Source: Corallium rubrum (lineage: Eukaryota > Cnidaria > Anthozoa > Scleralcyonacea > Coralliidae). From it: a stretch of 64,000 nucleotides of DNA. The DNA lies in assembly GCA_964035015.1 (NCBI GenBank), contig OZ036003.1, forward strand, positions 1,182,561 to 1,246,560, read 5' to 3'. The translations under genes and the position numbers were made by a program. Positions within the stretch are counted from its first letter, which is position 1. Every line of letters starts with the position of its first letter. The notes beneath the pieces are model-generated. The model worked only from the letters and a program-made list of their open reading frames with translations, was not told the DNA's origin and did not search any database. Positions 12,327-22,430 of this stretch are shown in pieces.

Positions 12327-12366
12327 CTAATTAGGGAATTCTACAACAATAGACTATTGAGAAGTT

Positions 12367-12765
12367 ATTTCATGAACTCGTGGCTCGCGTTTTACCGGAG
12401 ATTCCAAACACTTGAGAACAGTTGAATTCACTCGACTGTTCACCGCGCGATTTTCATAATTGTTCTCTCGAGTTTGCAAAACACTCAAGACAATGAAAAC
12501 ACGAGTATGGTGGCCTAGGAGTGCCATAAGAATTTGTGATATATTTATTATTATTATTTTTTTTTATTTTATTTTTATTTAAAAATTAATTTTTTTATTT
12601 TTGAATATTTTTTTATTTTATTTTTTTTAAATAAAGAAATACTTTTTATATTTTACTTTTTGTTTTTAAAACGTTTTTATTATAAGAAAAAAATTTTAAA
12701 AAAGTAAATAAATAAAAATAAAATGAAAAATTTGGCAGCCCATGAGTGCCATGACCATAATGCTT
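12367..12765 (+). repeat. Left terminal inverted repeat
   Basis: The outer ~150 bp is complex sequence. The middle (about 12,538-12,728) is a nearly G/C-free tract of A/T runs. The inner end is GGCAGCCCATGAGTGCCATGACCATAATGCTTT. It matches the reverse complement of 18,440-18,870. Confidence 0.8.
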
Positions 12766-12863
12766 TATTTGAAGGCAAGCGTGTAATGAGCCCGTAATGT
12801 GTGGTTCAGTGGTCTTTTAAAGCGCGAATTTTTGCATTGCAAACAAACAATATTTAATTTCGG

Positions 12864-15800
12864 ATGACATCGATAAATCCGCGAATAATGAACAGTGATT
12901 GGGAAAACGACGAAGAGCTTAAAGAAGATTTGGAAAGATACGTCAAACAAAACCTTAAAAGGAAAGAAATACTAGATTTTGTTTCCGGCAAGTACCCAAT
13001 GTACGCATGGAGTATCCGCACTCTTTGTCGTCGATTGAGTCATTTCAACATCAGGTACATAGATTATCAAACAGATTTGAACGATGTACAGGTTGCAGTG
13101 CAGGAAGAGATGAAGGGACCTGGACAATTGCTAGGATATCGTGCCTTGCACAAAAAGATTCGGGAAATTCATCACCTAAAAGTGCCAAGGGACGTTGTGT
13201 ATGCTATGATGGCTGAAGTGGATCCCAGAGGTCTGGAAGAAAGAAGTGGTGTTGGCAAGCGGAGACAAGCTCCAAAAGGTGTATTTACATCAAAGGTAAT
13301 GTTATGTATTGTAGATATATGCAACTAAAAGATGTTTATCAATATGGTTGCAATGGTAAGACTAGTTTCACATCATGAAAAATCTAATTTCCAGGACCTG
13401 AGTGACTGCATGAGGGTCATTCATCTCTGGCAATAGGGATTACAAGAAGGGTCTGGAGAAAAAAGTCAGGAATCACTGGGCTTTATATGTACTATAATTT
13501 GCAGCTAGTAAGTTCAGAGTTACTAAATTTAAAGTTAGTTAAAATACAAAAAAAGTGTTCTTGTAACCAAGTACCACCAGTGAGTTTTATACTTTTATAG
13601 CATGCCTAAGTATACAATTACTGTATATAATTATAATACAAAATTAAAAAATAATTAATTATTAATAATAATAATAATAATAAAAAGAATAATAATACTT
13701 TATTCAAACAGCCTGGTAACTAGAATTACATATTACTAGAATTAGAATTCTACTATTTACACCATCATAGATAATCATATATTACCTATTAAGATATATT
13801 AGTATATAATATTTACAAAAATACAATTAAATTACTACAATATATACTATAAATATAATGCTACTGTATTATTATATTATTAGCTCATTATTATATATTT
13901 CTTATTATATTATTATTATTATTATTACATGTAACAAAATTTATAACAGATGTACTCCTTCAGTATATATAAGCATACTGTTATCAATGGAGGGCCGGTG
14001 TTAAATTTAAAACAACAGAATAAAGTTGTATAAAAAATAATGGTCAATAACTACTAATATCTAAGACATGGAAAGTGTAAGACATTTTTAATAATTCTAA
14101 GTAAAATTCAATCAAACGTTTAGGAATCAAGTTTAAGAATGTTCTGTATTTTGGATCTAAACTTTGTATTATTAAAAATTATTATTTATTATTTATTTAT
14201 ATTATTAGATAAAAATTATGCCATGTTGGTTCACCCTGGGAACATAATTATGCCCCCAAATTTCAAGGCCTGGTTACTGTATGTACTGTCAGTATATATT
14301 TACTGTACATGTAATTATTGGACCAGTGTACATGACAGATGTGGGACCTCAGCCTGGGGGCACATCACTCAAAAAAATCTTGTTCACTTTTGAAAAAATC
14401 CTTTACATCTCTTAACATTTGAAGACAATCTTGGAAAATTTCATAAAATCCCTTGAAAGTCCTAGAAAATCCATAAAATGTGTGGGAAAATATTAAGATA
14501 ATCCCAAAAAATCCTGTACACCTTTCTGTGCCTGTGGAGTGATGTGCCTCTTGTATGGAGCCAATATGTTATACTGGACAGAAACTGTATATATGTATTG
14601 TCTCTTTAAGGTTTCAGATTGGACAATGTCTCTTGATGGGCATGATAAGTTATGTGGCTATCAGAAAGCCACATTTCCACTATGCATCTATGGAGGATTA
14701 GACACTTATAGTGGCAGAATACAATTTCTTCATATCTGGACATCAAACAACAATCCGAAAGTTGTTGGTCCGTATTATTTGGAATACTTGTTTGAATCTA
14801 GAGGTAAGTTAGTGACTCCATAGCAAAGGTCAACCCCATACTTTAATCAGCATTATGACAATAACATAATAATCAATATATTTTTGAAGGTGACCAGATG
14901 AGAAAAATTAAAAAATGACAATCTTAGTCTGATTACTGTATCATCTGATTATAGTAATGCCATCACGCCTACGCCTAGATAAGGGGACTGAAACTGTGGA
15001 TATGGCTACTATGCATTCATATCTCCTTAGTAAGCACTGTGATACTCAAGATGCAGCAGACTGTGTGATATATGGCCCCTCTACAGAAAACAAGATAGAG
15101 AGATGGTGGAAAGAGCTTTTGGAGAGACTGGAAAGATTCTTTAAAGATCAACTCAGGAAACTGTTAGAAGATGGTGATTATGAAAGAGATGACCCCCTTC
15201 ACAGGTAGTACTGGTACATGTATACATGTGATGCATTAAATTATGTGGGATTGTGCATGTGGAGAATAAGGTTACCATCATACCACAACTTGCTCCTAAC
15301 TTGACCTTGTAGCTCAGTTAGTAGAGCATCAGACTGGTAAACTGAACATTGTGGGTTCAAATCCTAGCCATAATATTTAATAAAGTTTACATGTAGTACA
15401 GTACCAGTTAAGCCATTGTTTAACTCAACCTCTGACAGTCATTCCGTAAGGTTGACTAATGGCTTGCAACACGAGTATACAAGGAGCATTAATTCAGTAG
15501 ATTATTTTTTCTGCTAAACTGTGGTACTGTACAATTATTTTTTTCAGAGATTTACTTGCATTTGTGTACATTCCAGTTGTTCAAAGGGAACTGGACATTT
15601 TTAGAGAAACAGTGTGGAATAGTCATCGTGGCCGAAAGCAAGCAAAAAAACAACTTCCAACTGGAATACCAGACCATATTTATAGCTTTCCTGAACGGTA
15701 TGGAGGTGACAAGTGTGGTCATGTCATCAATGAAGAACATTTGAAGGAAGTTGCTGAATTATCAGGTGTTTTGGAAGGAACTGATGACTTTTTGGATCCA

Positions 15801-15902
15801 GCATTTCGAGCACGCTGTGAAGTACTTATTCCTGACACAGATGAAATTAAACCTGCAGAGGCTGCAGATGCATACTTGTATCTTAAAGCAAATTTAGCCT
15901 GA
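12864..15902 (+). CDS. IS3-like integrase-type DDE transposase
   Basis: Four exons fit together: 12864-13295 (donor AAAG/GTAATG), 14611-14803 (acceptor tttaag), 14955-15204 and 15548-15902. Their phases agree and give 1,230 nt, or 409 aa, without an internal stop. The N-terminal third is a helix-turn-helix region with IS3-like phrasing (GYRALHKKIREI, VPRDVVYAMMAEVDPRG). The catalytic core has Asp in SLDGHDKL (~153), Asp in LRLDKGTE (~217) and Glu in NKIERWW (~257), a plausible DDE triad of the rve/integrase fold. The protein would cut and paste the surrounding inverted-repeat element. It converges on the alpha-kinase gene, with ~1.2 kb of intervening DNA. ATG choice at 12864 is uncertain; 12891 is an alternative in-frame Met. 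Confidence 0.8.
13296..14610 (+). other. Intron 1 of the integrase-type transposase
   Basis: AT-rich, with runs of AATAAT/TTATTA near 13,660-13,700 and 13,900-13,930. No other gene is seen. Confidence 0.6.
15300..15380 (+). mobile_element. tRNA-derived SINE-like module in intron 3
   Basis: The A box GTAGCTCAGTTAGTAGAGC and B box GGTTCAAATCC are about 35 bp apart, as in tRNA-type pol III promoters. Flanking arms do not make a convincing acceptor stem. It lies in the last intron of the transposase. Confidence 0.6.
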
Positions 15903-17095
15903 ACTACTGTAAGATTTATTTGATTAGTTTTAAAAGTAGCACCCAAGGTTCAACTTAGTTGAAGGAAAATGAATGTTTAATCTCTTTTAAAATAAAGAGC
16001 TTTGGAAAACTTGGTCATTTAATTTACTTTTTAAAAATTCTTTTGCATTTGTACGCATGCAACGTGCAGTTTTTCTCATTTGACTAACTAAGGTGCAAAT
16101 TGCAGATATTCACTTGATTCCAACCCTGAGAACCCATTGAACTATCCAAATTTGGAACTTATCATAGATAATTAACTGTCAATGATGCAATGGCACTGTT
16201 GGAAGGAGTGAAAGAACTTGGTTTAGATTTGCCTACATGTAGGCACGTTTCATCTCCTCAAAACCAGTTAATTAAGCTGTTATAGAAATGTGAAATACGA
16301 ATTGTAGTAAGTATTACAAAGCTGCATTCACTTGACTACAGTATACATGTATATGAAAAATGATGCCATTGTCATTAATAATATACTTGAACCTGAAGAT
16401 ACTATATATCAGTGATGTTTTTCACGTTTTAGAAGTGGGGGAACACTCACCAAAGTCAAATGGGCATGGCCACTAGTCATAATAATCAAATTGGCGTGGC
16501 CACTGGTCATGAAAGTTAATGGGTGTATCACTGTATCCTGGCCAAATGATTAGGGGGAACAGCATTCCCCCAACAATTATATATATACATTCCTAGATCA
16601 GGTATTGCAAACTTAGATGACTGGGTTTAACAGGGAAAAGAAAGTTGTACTGTTAGCTTACATGTATATCAATTTAAATGTAAAAATATCAAAATTTATT
16701 GTCAATTTCCAAGAGTTCACAATGCAGTTACTGTATCTCTTTCTGGTGTAAATATTAATAACTTTAACAATCCACTACAAAGCACCAAACAGAAAATGGT
16801 GGCACTGGAATGGGGAACCCAGGCCCTCATCTGGAAAAAAAAGTGTCAGGAAAATAGAATGATCTAGAAGGAAAATCACAGTCATCAGTCCAATCTTTTT
16901 CCATCCCCAGTTTACCATTTTTATCAAGGATGTAACCCCCTACCAATTTTAAGACATTTACGGTGCCACCATTACTGTACTGTATTGTACATGTATAACA
17001 TGCTTCAGATAGAAACAGGAATAAAACTCAACATACTGGTTTTCAAACAGAGTTACATTTGAATGTTGTCTAAGGTTATTGAAGTATTCACATGG
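15903..17095. other. Interval between the two convergent genes
   Basis: No coding region is recognised. A short direct repeat (GGCATGGCCACTAGTCAT and GGCGTGGCCACTGGTCAT) lies near 16,460-16,510. The 3' UTRs and polyadenylation signals of both convergent genes should lie here. Confidence 0.4.
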
Positions 17096-17101
17096 TGTTT
17101 A

Positions 17102-18388
17102 TTATATACCAAGAAGGGCACAATATTTGTTGCACTTGTGCTCTGATAAAAATTGTTCTATTGCTTGTGTGGACAGATTTCCACAGCAAAATAGTATGGT
17201 CTGACTGTCATCATCCAGAAGCTTGGTACTTGCCACTTCTGGGTCACATAGACCATACCCAGTTCCTTGGATATCCAAAACCATAATTGCTTTTTCTGAC
17301 TTCACATATGTAAAATGTGTGAATGCTTCTGCCTTGTCTGCAACCTCGCTTCCACTAACCACAATATTTCCATCATTGTTGATGTACTTGATGAACTCAC
17401 CTTCCAGGTATAACTCCAAGGTTACAAGTTGATGGTCATTCCTGCCTAAATACACTTTCGAATACTTGAATGTTTCTCCATACTCTGCATGGATAGAGCT
17501 CTCTTTCTCCAACAGCATGGCATAATATCTTGCCAGACTATTCATTTGCACAGATTTTCTTGTATGATTATCCAAAGACCCAAATAAATCTTCTATGGAT
17601 TGGATCTGATCAGGTTTGTAGCGTTTAAGAACATACCTTCCTTTCAGACCAGAGATGGCTTGGGCGTTAAAGGCATTTCTAAAGGCTCCACTGGAAAAAG
17701 GTGACTTACTCACAGATACCTTGGCTGAAAATGGCACAAGCCATTCTTTTTTTTCCATAGAAAACTCTTCAAGGTAAAGTTCGATGATCTCCTGGTCACA
17801 TGCAGGAGGGATCAGCTTGCCAAGTTGAAGAAGCGTGCTCAGAGACACTGATTTTGGAAATGCTGAATGCTGCACGACCTTTTTGGGGGATTCAACAGGC
17901 AAAGATCTTCATGATTCAACATCTTTTGTAGTAAGATCAATCTTTTTCAGTTTAGCTTTCTTCACTGTTGGACTACAAGTACTACTGGAACCGAAGGCTT
18001 CATCACCTTCCTCAGGCTCAGTCTCTTTGTCGTCAAAGTAAAATCTTACATGCAACAGTTTAAAGTTTTTTATCTGATCTATGCTCGTGTACGACGGCCC
18101 TCTCTCACCAGCCAGCACGTCGCATGCCATAAAGGATGCCACATCAAAATAACTTTTGCACGCATTCTTGATGTTGTCAAGCGTTAATGCATCATAAGGG
18201 AACGGCACGATAGCTAACGGCCCAATTCGACTGTATTTCTGGCATTTCCCCTCGACCTCAGCAGACAATCTTTGAACAGTTAAGTCGTCCACAGCATCTG
18301 GCTGCTTCTCGTCTGTTTTACGTCTCTTTTCAGCATGCTTTTGCTTAAAATCCGCCCACTTCTTGTTATTTCTTGCTTTATTCGACAT
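17102..18388 (-). pseudogene. Alpha-kinase (MHCK/eEF2K family) passenger gene with one internal stop
   Basis: A single uninterrupted frame of 428 codons, from ATG at 18388 to a stop at 17102, contains one TGA at 17,909-17,911 (codon ~160). The C-terminal two thirds is a complete alpha-kinase domain: invariant-Lys region YVLKRY (~255), ARYYAMLLEKE, an Glu/Gly-rich ELYLEGEFIKY strand, the AFTHFTY motif, DIQGTGYGLCDP (~372-383; the DxQG and DP signature), and the zinc-binding tail HKCNKYC (~417-423). The N-terminal region (~1-159) is a basic stretch plus a conserved-looking domain (RIGPLAIVPFPYDAL) that I do not recognise. The stop context TCATGAAGA is consistent with a CGA-to-TGA CpG mutation. 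Alpha-kinases phosphorylate Ser/Thr, often in helical substrates. Its position inside the inverted repeats, convergent with the transposase, makes it a passenger gene candidate. Confidence 0.85.
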
Positions 18389-18439
18389 GATCCGATATAC
18401 ATGTAAAATCGTAGAATACACACACATGTTTGTCCCCAC

Positions 18440-18870
18440 CACTCCACCCTCAAAGCATTATGGTTATGGCACTCATAGGCTGCCAAATTTTTCATTTTAT
18501 TTTTATTTATTTTTTTTTTTAAATTTTTTTCTTATAATAAAAACGTTTTAAAAACAAAAAATAAAATATAAAAAGTATTTCTTTATTTAAAAAAAATAAA
18601 ATAAAAAAATATTCAAAAATAAAAAAATAAATTTTTAAATAAAAAAAAAAAATAAATATATCAAAAATTCTTATGGCACTCCTAGGCCACCATACACGAG
18701 GCCGGCACGGCCGAGTGGTTTTCGTTGTCTTGAGTGTTTTACAAACTTTCGTGTTTTACAAACTCTCGAGAACAATTATAAAAATCGCTTGGTGAACAGC
18801 CTCGTGAATTCAATTGTTCTCGCATGTTTGGAAACCATGGTAAAAACATTCGCACTCGTTTATGAAATAT
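18440..18870 (-). repeat. Right terminal inverted repeat
   Basis: Mirror of 12,367-12,765. The outer edge CGTTTATGAAATA abuts the CA microsatellite. It holds an extra ~35-bp internal duplication (AACTTTCGTGTTTTACAAACT) absent from the left arm. The kinase gene starts only ~50 bp inside it, so this repeat may contain the kinase promoter. Confidence 0.8.
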
Positions 18871-18871
18871 T

Positions 18872-18992
<121 letters not shown>

Positions 18993-19031
18993 ACACAAGA
19001 TGAGAAACACAAGTTACTTCATCGAAATTTT

Positions 19032-19091
19032 ATTTACTACAGAACTGTTTCGTACGGCAAGTGTTAAGCTTGCAACACTCATCAGGTAAAT
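19032..19091 (-). ncRNA. Mirror-image hammerhead ribozyme
   Basis: The reverse complement carries the same layout: stem I ATTTAC/GTAAAT, CTGATGA core, GAA, the ACAG/CTGT stem III and GTA cleavage triplet. Stem II (GTGTTGCAAG with CTTGCCGTAC) has one mismatch and two wobble pairs, so it may be weaker than the plus-strand copy. Confidence 0.7.
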
Positions 19092-19593
19092 GATATAATA
19101 TTTCAACAGCGCAACGGAATATATACAAGAGATGCATAATTAAGTAGTTTGATCATGTTACATGTAGTGGTGAGAGTGTTATCGTAGTAGGAATTTCTTC
19201 CGGTGTCGGCATGTGGATACGAGTTCGTTACGTTTGTTGAGAGAGCTTAGTTCGGGGTGGCATATGATGATAAATTTTTCGGACAGACATAAGTTACAGC
19301 GTTTGGTTTTATTAGAATATGGTTGTGATTTCTTAATGATTTTCCAGTTAATAGTATACGAGGTGTTAGAGTCTTTTAATTTCCAAATGTGCTTGGTTAG
19401 TTCGGTTGCTAATTAAATCATATGCCACCCCGAACTAAGCTCTCTCAACAAACGTAACGAACTCGTATCCACATGCCGACACCGGAAGAAATTCCTACTA
19501 CGATAACACCCTCACCACTACATGTAACATGATCAAACTACTTAATTATGCATCTCTTGTATATATTCTGTTGCGCTGTTGAAATATTATATC

Positions 19594-19653
19594 ATTTACC
19601 TGATGAGTGTGGCAAGCTTAACACTTGCCATACGAAACAGTTCTGTAGTAAAT
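19594..19653 (+). ncRNA. Type I hammerhead ribozyme
   Basis: All conserved parts are visible. Stem I is ATTTAC (19594-19599) pairing with GTAAAT (19648-19653). The core is CTGATGA (19600-19606). Stem II is GTGTGGCAAG (19607-19616) pairing over ten positions with CTTGCCATAC (19624-19633), one of them G-U, with loop CTTAACA. GAA (19634-19636) follows. Stem III is a short ACAG/CTGT hairpin with a two-base loop. The cleavage triplet is GTA, with scission expected between 19647 and 19648. Hammerheads with a short stem III are known from Penelope-like elements. Activity is predicted, not shown. Confidence 0.8.
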
Positions 19654-19779
19654 AAAATTTCGATGAAGTAACTTGTGTTTCTCATCTTGTGTTATGCCGC
19701 TCTGCGTACGCATTGAGCACTCTATCCGTACGATTTTGTATGCGCTAGTTTCTATCCTCACGATAGTTTCTATCACTAC

Positions 19780-19783
<4 letters not shown>

Positions 19784-19816
<33 letters not shown>
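19784..19816. repeat. (TA)n microsatellite
   Basis: About 16 TA units close the hammerhead-bearing element. Confidence 0.9.
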
Positions 19817-19822
<6 letters not shown>

Positions 19823-19917
19823 AATAATGTTAAGTATCAAATTCAATGATTATAATGTTACTACTAATCTTCTAGGTTTGGTGTTCCATTTCACCAGAAA
19901 CTGTTCAAATGTAATTG

Positions 19918-20248
19918 CTTTAGTTATAGTTATAGTTATAGTTATAGTTATAGTTATAGTTATAGTTATAGTTATAGTTATAGTTATAGTTATAGTTATA
20001 GTTATAGTTATAGTTATAGTTATAGTTATAGTTATAGTTATAGTTATAGTTATAGTTATAGTTATAGTTATAGTTATAGTTATAGTTATAGTTATAGTTA
20101 TAGTTATAGTTATAGTTATAGTTATAGTTATAGTTATAGTTATAGTTATAGTTATAGTTATAGTTATAGTTATAGTTATAGTTATAGTTATAGTTATAGT
20201 TATAGTTATAGTTATAGTTATAGTTATAGTTATAGTTATAGTTATAGT
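19918..20248. repeat. (TTATAG)n hexamer array
   Basis: About 55 almost perfect TTATAG copies. The period is a multiple of three with no stop in two frames, so long Ile-Val or Ile-Thr open frames arise on both strands. I regard these as artefacts. Confidence 0.97.
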
Positions 20249-20564
20249 GTTCTCAAAATGTAATAAAGTTAAACTTGCTTCTCGGTAAGGCGTCATTCTC
20301 CTTCGATGACATGGGTCAACCCTATTAAGTGCAGAAGACACATTCCACCACTGAGCTGGAATACCCAGCAGTTACAGCAACCAAATAGAGTCGCTGTAAG
20401 ATGTCAGCACCACATAGTGTTAATACAAATCGTGTTGTCTGTGCCATCTTGTTCTCCTTCCTTGGTTCTTTTGTCTTCTTACCCCTTGCATCATTCTCTG
20501 CTTTCTTCTTCTGGAATTCGAGTTCAGCCAATCTATCCTGTCTGTTGCTGAAATCCTTCAATAC

Positions 20565-22430
20565 GCTACGAAACACGTCGCATTCCGCATTTCTTTAAAG
20601 TTGTACGTATATCTTCAAGACATTTAGAAATAACTTTAAGCCTAGAGAAATGTCCATCCCACCTAGTAGCAATTAACCTTTTCAATGTAACACCCTCATA
20701 GAGCTTATCGATCTGAGGGATCTTGAAAAAATTATACAAGTCCTGATTCAACTGAAAGAAATCACTCAGCTGTAAAATGTTAGACAAAGTATCTTTAAGC
20801 ACTAAGGCAAGTCGATGGTTGAGACAGTGGATATATGGGATATCAAGACCACAATGTTCCTTGACCAACTGCTGTAACCCACCTGTTAGAAATTGTAGTA
20901 TAATTCTCATTTATTAATATTTCACCTAATTATTTTTGAAATGGTAATGTAAGTTGTGTTGGGCTATTCCTCACACATTGGGGTTGGCCAGGGGTTTTGG
21001 GTATGGTATACAGTATACAAGGTTTTTTTACATTGAGTATACAATAATTTTATATAGTATTTTGCAATTTTTGGTATTTAGTAACCACGCTTCTCTAATA
21101 TTCGAGTATTTTTTAGGTATTTTGAGCATATTTTTAAGGTGGCTCAATACTCTAAATCATGAGAAATTGCATTCTTTGCGTATAGAAAGTTTTGTAAATT
21201 GTAATGTGGGTCTGAGCTTCATTTTGGTTCATTCCATGGAATATTGAAAAGTTTTATACCCTTAATTGTTAAAGTTTACCTGAGTGGAGAAATAATGTTT
21301 TCAATAAATTCAAAAAACTTAATTTGCATAAACTATGCAGCTTACCACAAACACAATTTCTCACGTTTTGCTATTTTTACAAATGCTGCGAGTATAAAAC
21401 TTTTCAATTAATAACACAATCCTAGAGGTTATGCAATGAACTCCAATAAATCTCAGACCTGAATTACAAAACTTTTTATAAGGAAAAGTTCAATTTCTCA
21501 TGATTAAGAGTATGGAGCCACGTTATTTTTATGATTTTATAATGTATTTGGTATACCACTACCATTCTCCCTGGTCAACCCCAACATACCAACATATTAT
21601 TCTGAAAGTGGAATATACATGAATTCAGTAAAAGTCAGACTAACCTTTTTCACCAGACATGACACTAGCACCATCAAATGTATTGGATACTAACCCATCT
21701 GTCAAGGATATGCCATGTTCATCGGCAAGAGTCGTTTTAGCAATATCCATAAGACCCTTGGCAGTCCTATCTTCTGCAAGTTTGACGTCTACCACATGCT
21801 CTACGATTCCTCCATTGCAATTGTTCCAATATCTTAGTGCAATACCTTCCATTTCCCTTAAATATTTTAACGATAAAATGAACAATACATAAATGATTAT
21901 TATACTTATTAAATGTTGAAATGTTAATGATTATAATGTATTAATGATAATGTTCCCAATATACTATACAGCTATAATACACGACACCTTATATATGCTC
22001 CATAAGTTTGTGCTATTTCAGTCTATTGAATAGTATAGAGCTGTATGAAATAATCTCTTTATCTATATTAAAAGTATGCAAGTAAACACATAAATACCTG
22101 TGATTGCTGTCGGAAGTTCCATCCATCATCAGAGTGAATAACCCAGCTTCATTGCACTCCTTGGCCACCGTCTCACTCACAATCTCTGACAGAGTTTCTA
22201 TTACTTCGTTTTGAAGTTCTGCTGAGGTGTACTTCGCATTCTTCGGGAGTTGCATTGCTATCTCTTGCAAACGAGGGTCTTGGACGAAAAGAAGATCAGC
22301 GAATGTATTTAATACAGTCCTGATATTTTCTCGTTGAAATCCGTAATCTCCTCATGTCCACGAAATGGCTGACCGTTAGCAACTAGATACTTCGTTGTGT
22401 GGAATACACTGACCTCTATAATATAACTGG
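20565..22430 (-). pseudogene. hAT-like (DUF4371-type) transposase remnants
   Basis: Four minus-strand segments read like consecutive parts of a hAT-related DUF4371 protein: GQPFRGHEE (~22,370), LFTLMMDGTSDSNH (~22,110), VSNTFDGASVMSGEKG (~21,650) and GLQQLVKEHCGLDIPYIHCLNHRLALV (in parts, ~20,800-20,890), followed by KRLIATRWDGHFSRL. The Asp in MMDGTSD, the Asp in FDGAS and the CLNHRLAL motif match the RNase H-like transposase family. The segments are separated by introns or gaps, and a foldback MITE sits in one gap. The C-terminal dimerisation domain is not clear and the N-terminal BED finger was not found. This looks like an incomplete, non-functional copy. Confidence 0.6.
20977..21586. mobile_element. 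~610-bp foldback MITE
   Basis: Ends are TTGGGGTTGGCCAGGG and CCCTGGTCAACCCCAA. The inverted similarity continues inward for over 200 bp, with GTGGCTC.ATACTCT.AATCATGAGAAATTG on the left matching the right arm. It lies between two hAT-like exons. No coding content. Confidence 0.75.

Larger units (their letters stand above)
12367..18870. mobile_element. Integrase-type (IS3EU-like) DNA transposon with alpha-kinase passenger
   Basis: Long inverted repeats bound this 6.5-kb unit: about 12,367-12,765 on the left and 18,440-18,870 on the right. Both outer ends read TATTTCATRAAC in the inward direction. Landmarks shared by both arms include TGTCTTGAGTGTTTT, GAACAATTAT.AAAATCGC, GGCCTAGGAGTGCCATAAGAA, a ~190-bp block of almost pure A/T, and GCACTCATAGGCTGCCAAATTTTTCATTTTATTT. 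Arms are similar but clearly diverged. Inside are an intact plus-strand integrase-like transposase and a convergent minus-strand alpha-kinase gene. I could not find a matching target-site duplication; the right end abuts a microsatellite. The superfamily name is inferred from the DDE protein and the TAY-like termini. Confidence 0.75.

Noticed and set aside
15300..15380. Functional tRNA gene
   Set aside because: A and B boxes are present but the acceptor stem does not close. The same holds for 3,945-4,030 and 36,238-36,320. The 59,574-59,655 copy closes better but lies in a SINE-like setting.
19918..20248. CRISPR-like array
   Set aside because: Repeats are contiguous with no spacers, and the DNA is eukaryotic.
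19827..20341. Long Ile-Val and Ile-Thr open frames on both strands
   Set aside because: Direct translation of the TTATAG hexamer array, with no independent coding sign.
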